DNA of 16,217 bases. Source: an uncultured Sulfurovum sp. Its GTDB lineage: Bacteria > Campylobacterota > Campylobacteria > Campylobacterales > Sulfurovaceae. The translations under genes and the position numbers were made by a program. The notes below the pieces were generated by a model. It saw nothing but the letters and a program-made list of their open reading frames with translations, was not told the origin of the DNA and made no database searches. Position 1 is the stretch's first letter. The number at the start of each line of letters is the position of its first letter. Of this stretch, positions 14,914-16,217 are shown one piece after another. The stretch spans positions 1 through 16,217 of the forward strand of contig CALDBH010000072.1 in the NCBI GenBank assembly GCA_937938065.1, in the 5' to 3' direction.

Positions 14914-15917
14914 GTATCGTGATGACAGGTGGTGGTACAGGCGGACATTTGGCCATCATCAAAGCAGTGAAAGAGCACTTGAAGGATGAAGAACTTGTTT
15001 ATATTGGTTCAACTAAAGGACAAGATAAACAGTGGTTTGAAAATGATGATGACTTTGCATACAAATACTTTTTTGAGACACGTGGTGTCGTCAACCAGGG
15101 TGCCTTAGGTAAAGTTAAATCACTTTTTATGATGTTCAAAGCAACGATGAAAGCTATTAGACTTTTACGAAAACATAAGGCCAAAGTGGTTTTTTCTGTA
15201 GGTGGCTTCTCTGCTGCTGCCACAGCATTTGCAGCGAAGATCTTACGTATTCCTCTAGTGATTCATGAACAAAATGCAGCACTTGGTTCACTCAATAAAC
15301 TACTCAAGTCTCATGCCACAGCATTCATTTCATCGTATCTGGAAGAGAGTCCTATCAAAGCGTATCCAATTAAACAAATATTTTTTGAGAATGCCCGTAA
15401 AAGAGACAAGGTTCATACGATTATCTTTCTTGGCGGATCACAAGGAGCAAAGGCTATCAACACACTAGCTTTACAGATAGCACCAAAACTGAAGGAAAAA
15501 GGGATTAAGATCATCCATCAAGCGGGGCAAAATAACATCGATGAGGTCCAAAAAGCGTATGATGAGCTAGGTATAGAAGCTGAAGTCTTTGGTTTTACAG
15601 ATAAACTGGCAGACTATATGAATGAAGCAGACTTTGCGATAGCACGCTCAGGTGCTTCAACACTATGGGAACTTTCTGCTACGGCTGTACCTACACTGTA
15701 TATCCCTTATCCTTATGCTGCAAGTGACCATCAGTTTCATAATGCACAGTTTTTAGTAGAAAAAGATCTTGCATGGATCATGAGAGAAAATGAGATAGAT
15801 ACCGAAAAAGTCTTGGCACTACTGGATGAAGATCTGGCAGATAAAAGCAGAGGACTTATGGAGATTGTTGAAAAAAATGGTAGTGAGAAAATAGCTAGGC
15901 TATTGACACAAATCTAA
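14910..15917 (+). CDS. murG: MurG, lipid II synthase (UDP-GlcNAc transferase)
   Basis: MurG adds N-acetylglucosamine from UDP-GlcNAc to lipid I on the cytoplasmic membrane face, making lipid II for FtsW. The 335-residue GT-B protein has the first glycine loop TGGGTGGH (6-13), FSVGGFSAA (95-103), HEQNAALG (119-126), the second glycine loop FLGGSQGAKAIN (173-184), and the UDP-GlcNAc site with RSGASTLWEL (246-255, E254) and DHQFHNAQFL (273-282). Length is slightly below E. coli MurG (355). The ATG overlaps the ftsW stop by 4 bases, so production of enzyme and polymerase is probably coupled. AAAGG lies 9 bases upstream. Confidence 0.97.
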   Translation: MSIVMTGGGTGGHLAIIKAVKEHLKDEELVYIGSTKGQDKQWFENDDDFAYKYFFETRGVVNQGALGKVKSLFMMFKATMKAIRLLRKHKAKVVFSVGGFSAAATAFAAKILRIPLVIHEQNAALGSLNKLLKSHATAFISSYLEESPIKAYPIKQIFFENARKRDKVHTIIFLGGSQGAKAINTLALQIAPKLKEKGIKIIHQAGQNNIDEVQKAYDELGIEAEVFGFTDKLADYMNEADFAIARSGASTLWELSATAVPTLYIPYPYAASDHQFHNAQFLVEKDLAWIMRENEIDTEKVLALLDEDLADKSRGLMEIVEKNGSEKIARLLTQI

Positions 15918-15929
15918 CACAATTATGAT
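15903..15929 (+). promoter_or_regulatory. Possible promoter of the lipoprotein gene
   Basis: TTGACA (15903-15908, inside the end of murG) and TATGAT (15924-15929) are good hexamers, but the spacer is only 15 bases instead of about 17. The predicted start near 15936 would give a 30-nt leader. Confidence 0.4.
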
Positions 15930-15965
15930 GTATAGTTTTTTAAATTAAAAGTAAAAGGGTTTATT

Positions 15966-16217
15966 GTGAAAAAGTTTATGATGTTGATACTATCGGTAGT
16001 ATCTGTCGTGGCATTGAGTGGCTGTGGTGGTGGAAGTGATGATGGACCAAGACCAGAAACATATTTTATTACAGATGGTTTTGGTAATGGTGTAAGTGGT
16101 ATCATTTATCATTGTGATAGTGGCTTAAGTGGTGTAACTAATTTTGAAGGTGCTTTTACATTTGATATTGTTGGAGATAATTGTAATTTTGATTTAGTAA
16201 CAAACGGTATTGTAGAT
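15966..16217 (+). CDS. Lipoprotein, hypothetical (5' part only)
   Basis: The gene runs off the window end; 84 residues are visible. The start is a GTG, chosen because AAAAGGG (15953-15959) lies 6 bases upstream and the resulting N-terminus has the KK pair before the hydrophobic stretch; ATG 15978 would lose these lysines. The type II signal peptide ends in a lipobox LSGC, with C20 as the lipid-carrying residue, followed by the flexible GGGSDDGPRPE. The mature part (GVSGIIYHCDS, GVTNFEGAFTFDI, two further cysteines) resembles repeat-type surface lipoproteins with an Ig-like or carboxypeptidase-regulatory fold. Function is unknown and the length cannot be judged. Confidence 0.8.
   Translation, partial: MKKFMMLILSVVSVVALSGCGGGSDDGPRPETYFITDGFGNGVSGIIYHCDSGLSGVTNFEGAFTFDIVGDNCNFDLVTNGIVD

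Noticed and set aside
1..16217. CRISPR array, tRNA or rRNA gene, insertion sequence or prophage
   Set aside because: I saw no regularly spaced repeats, cloverleaf sequences, transposase or integrase ORFs on either strand.

Overview
The window looks like chromosomal DNA of a Campylobacterota bacterium (formerly Epsilonproteobacteria), most likely a sulfur-oxidising relative of Sulfurovum or Sulfurimonas. This rests on recalled family resemblance and gene order, not on a search. The DNA is AT-rich. It carries a monomeric-type isocitrate dehydrogenase, the order rpsB-tsf-ABC ATPase that I recall from Campylobacter, an adjacent ftsW-murG pair, and promoters with clear -10 boxes but poor -35 boxes. 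Most of the window is housekeeping. The one accessory-looking block is a three-gene export operon.

Layout. 1-417: 3' end of NADP-dependent isocitrate dehydrogenase. 514-1968: a biotin carboxylase subunit (AccC/PycA type). 2089-5676: an export operon made of an ABC-exporter membrane domain with no ATPase domain, an HlyD-type adaptor and a TolC-type outer-membrane protein, all overlapping or touching. 5660-5875 (minus): a small conserved-looking acidic protein. 5916-6383: the peroxiredoxin Bcp. 6465-6660: promoter and a structured leader, followed by rpsB (with an unusual C-terminal helix-hairpin-helix extension) and tsf, closed by two tandem hairpins. 8836-9608: a LolD-like ATPase translationally coupled to a 41-residue membrane protein. 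9628-10722 (minus): prfB, divergent from panC (10786-11610). 11607-13646 (minus): ftsI, divergent from ftsW-murG (13732-15917). 15966-end: 5' part of a lipoprotein gene.

How the genes work together. FtsI (transpeptidase), FtsW (SEDS glycosyltransferase) and MurG (lipid II synthesis) supply septal peptidoglycan; ftsI and ftsW are read from overlapping back-to-back promoters. RpsB, Tsf and PrfB are translation factors. Icd and the biotin carboxylase fit carboxylation chemistry around the (reductive) TCA cycle, but the carboxylase's partner subunit is not in the window. The TMD-HlyD-TolC operon has the parts of a type I secretion channel except the ATPase, so its energy source is unknown. It is the most interesting locus here. 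icd, rpsB and tsf use AGA for almost every arginine, as expected for very highly expressed genes, whereas the other genes mix CGT, CGA, AGA and AGG.
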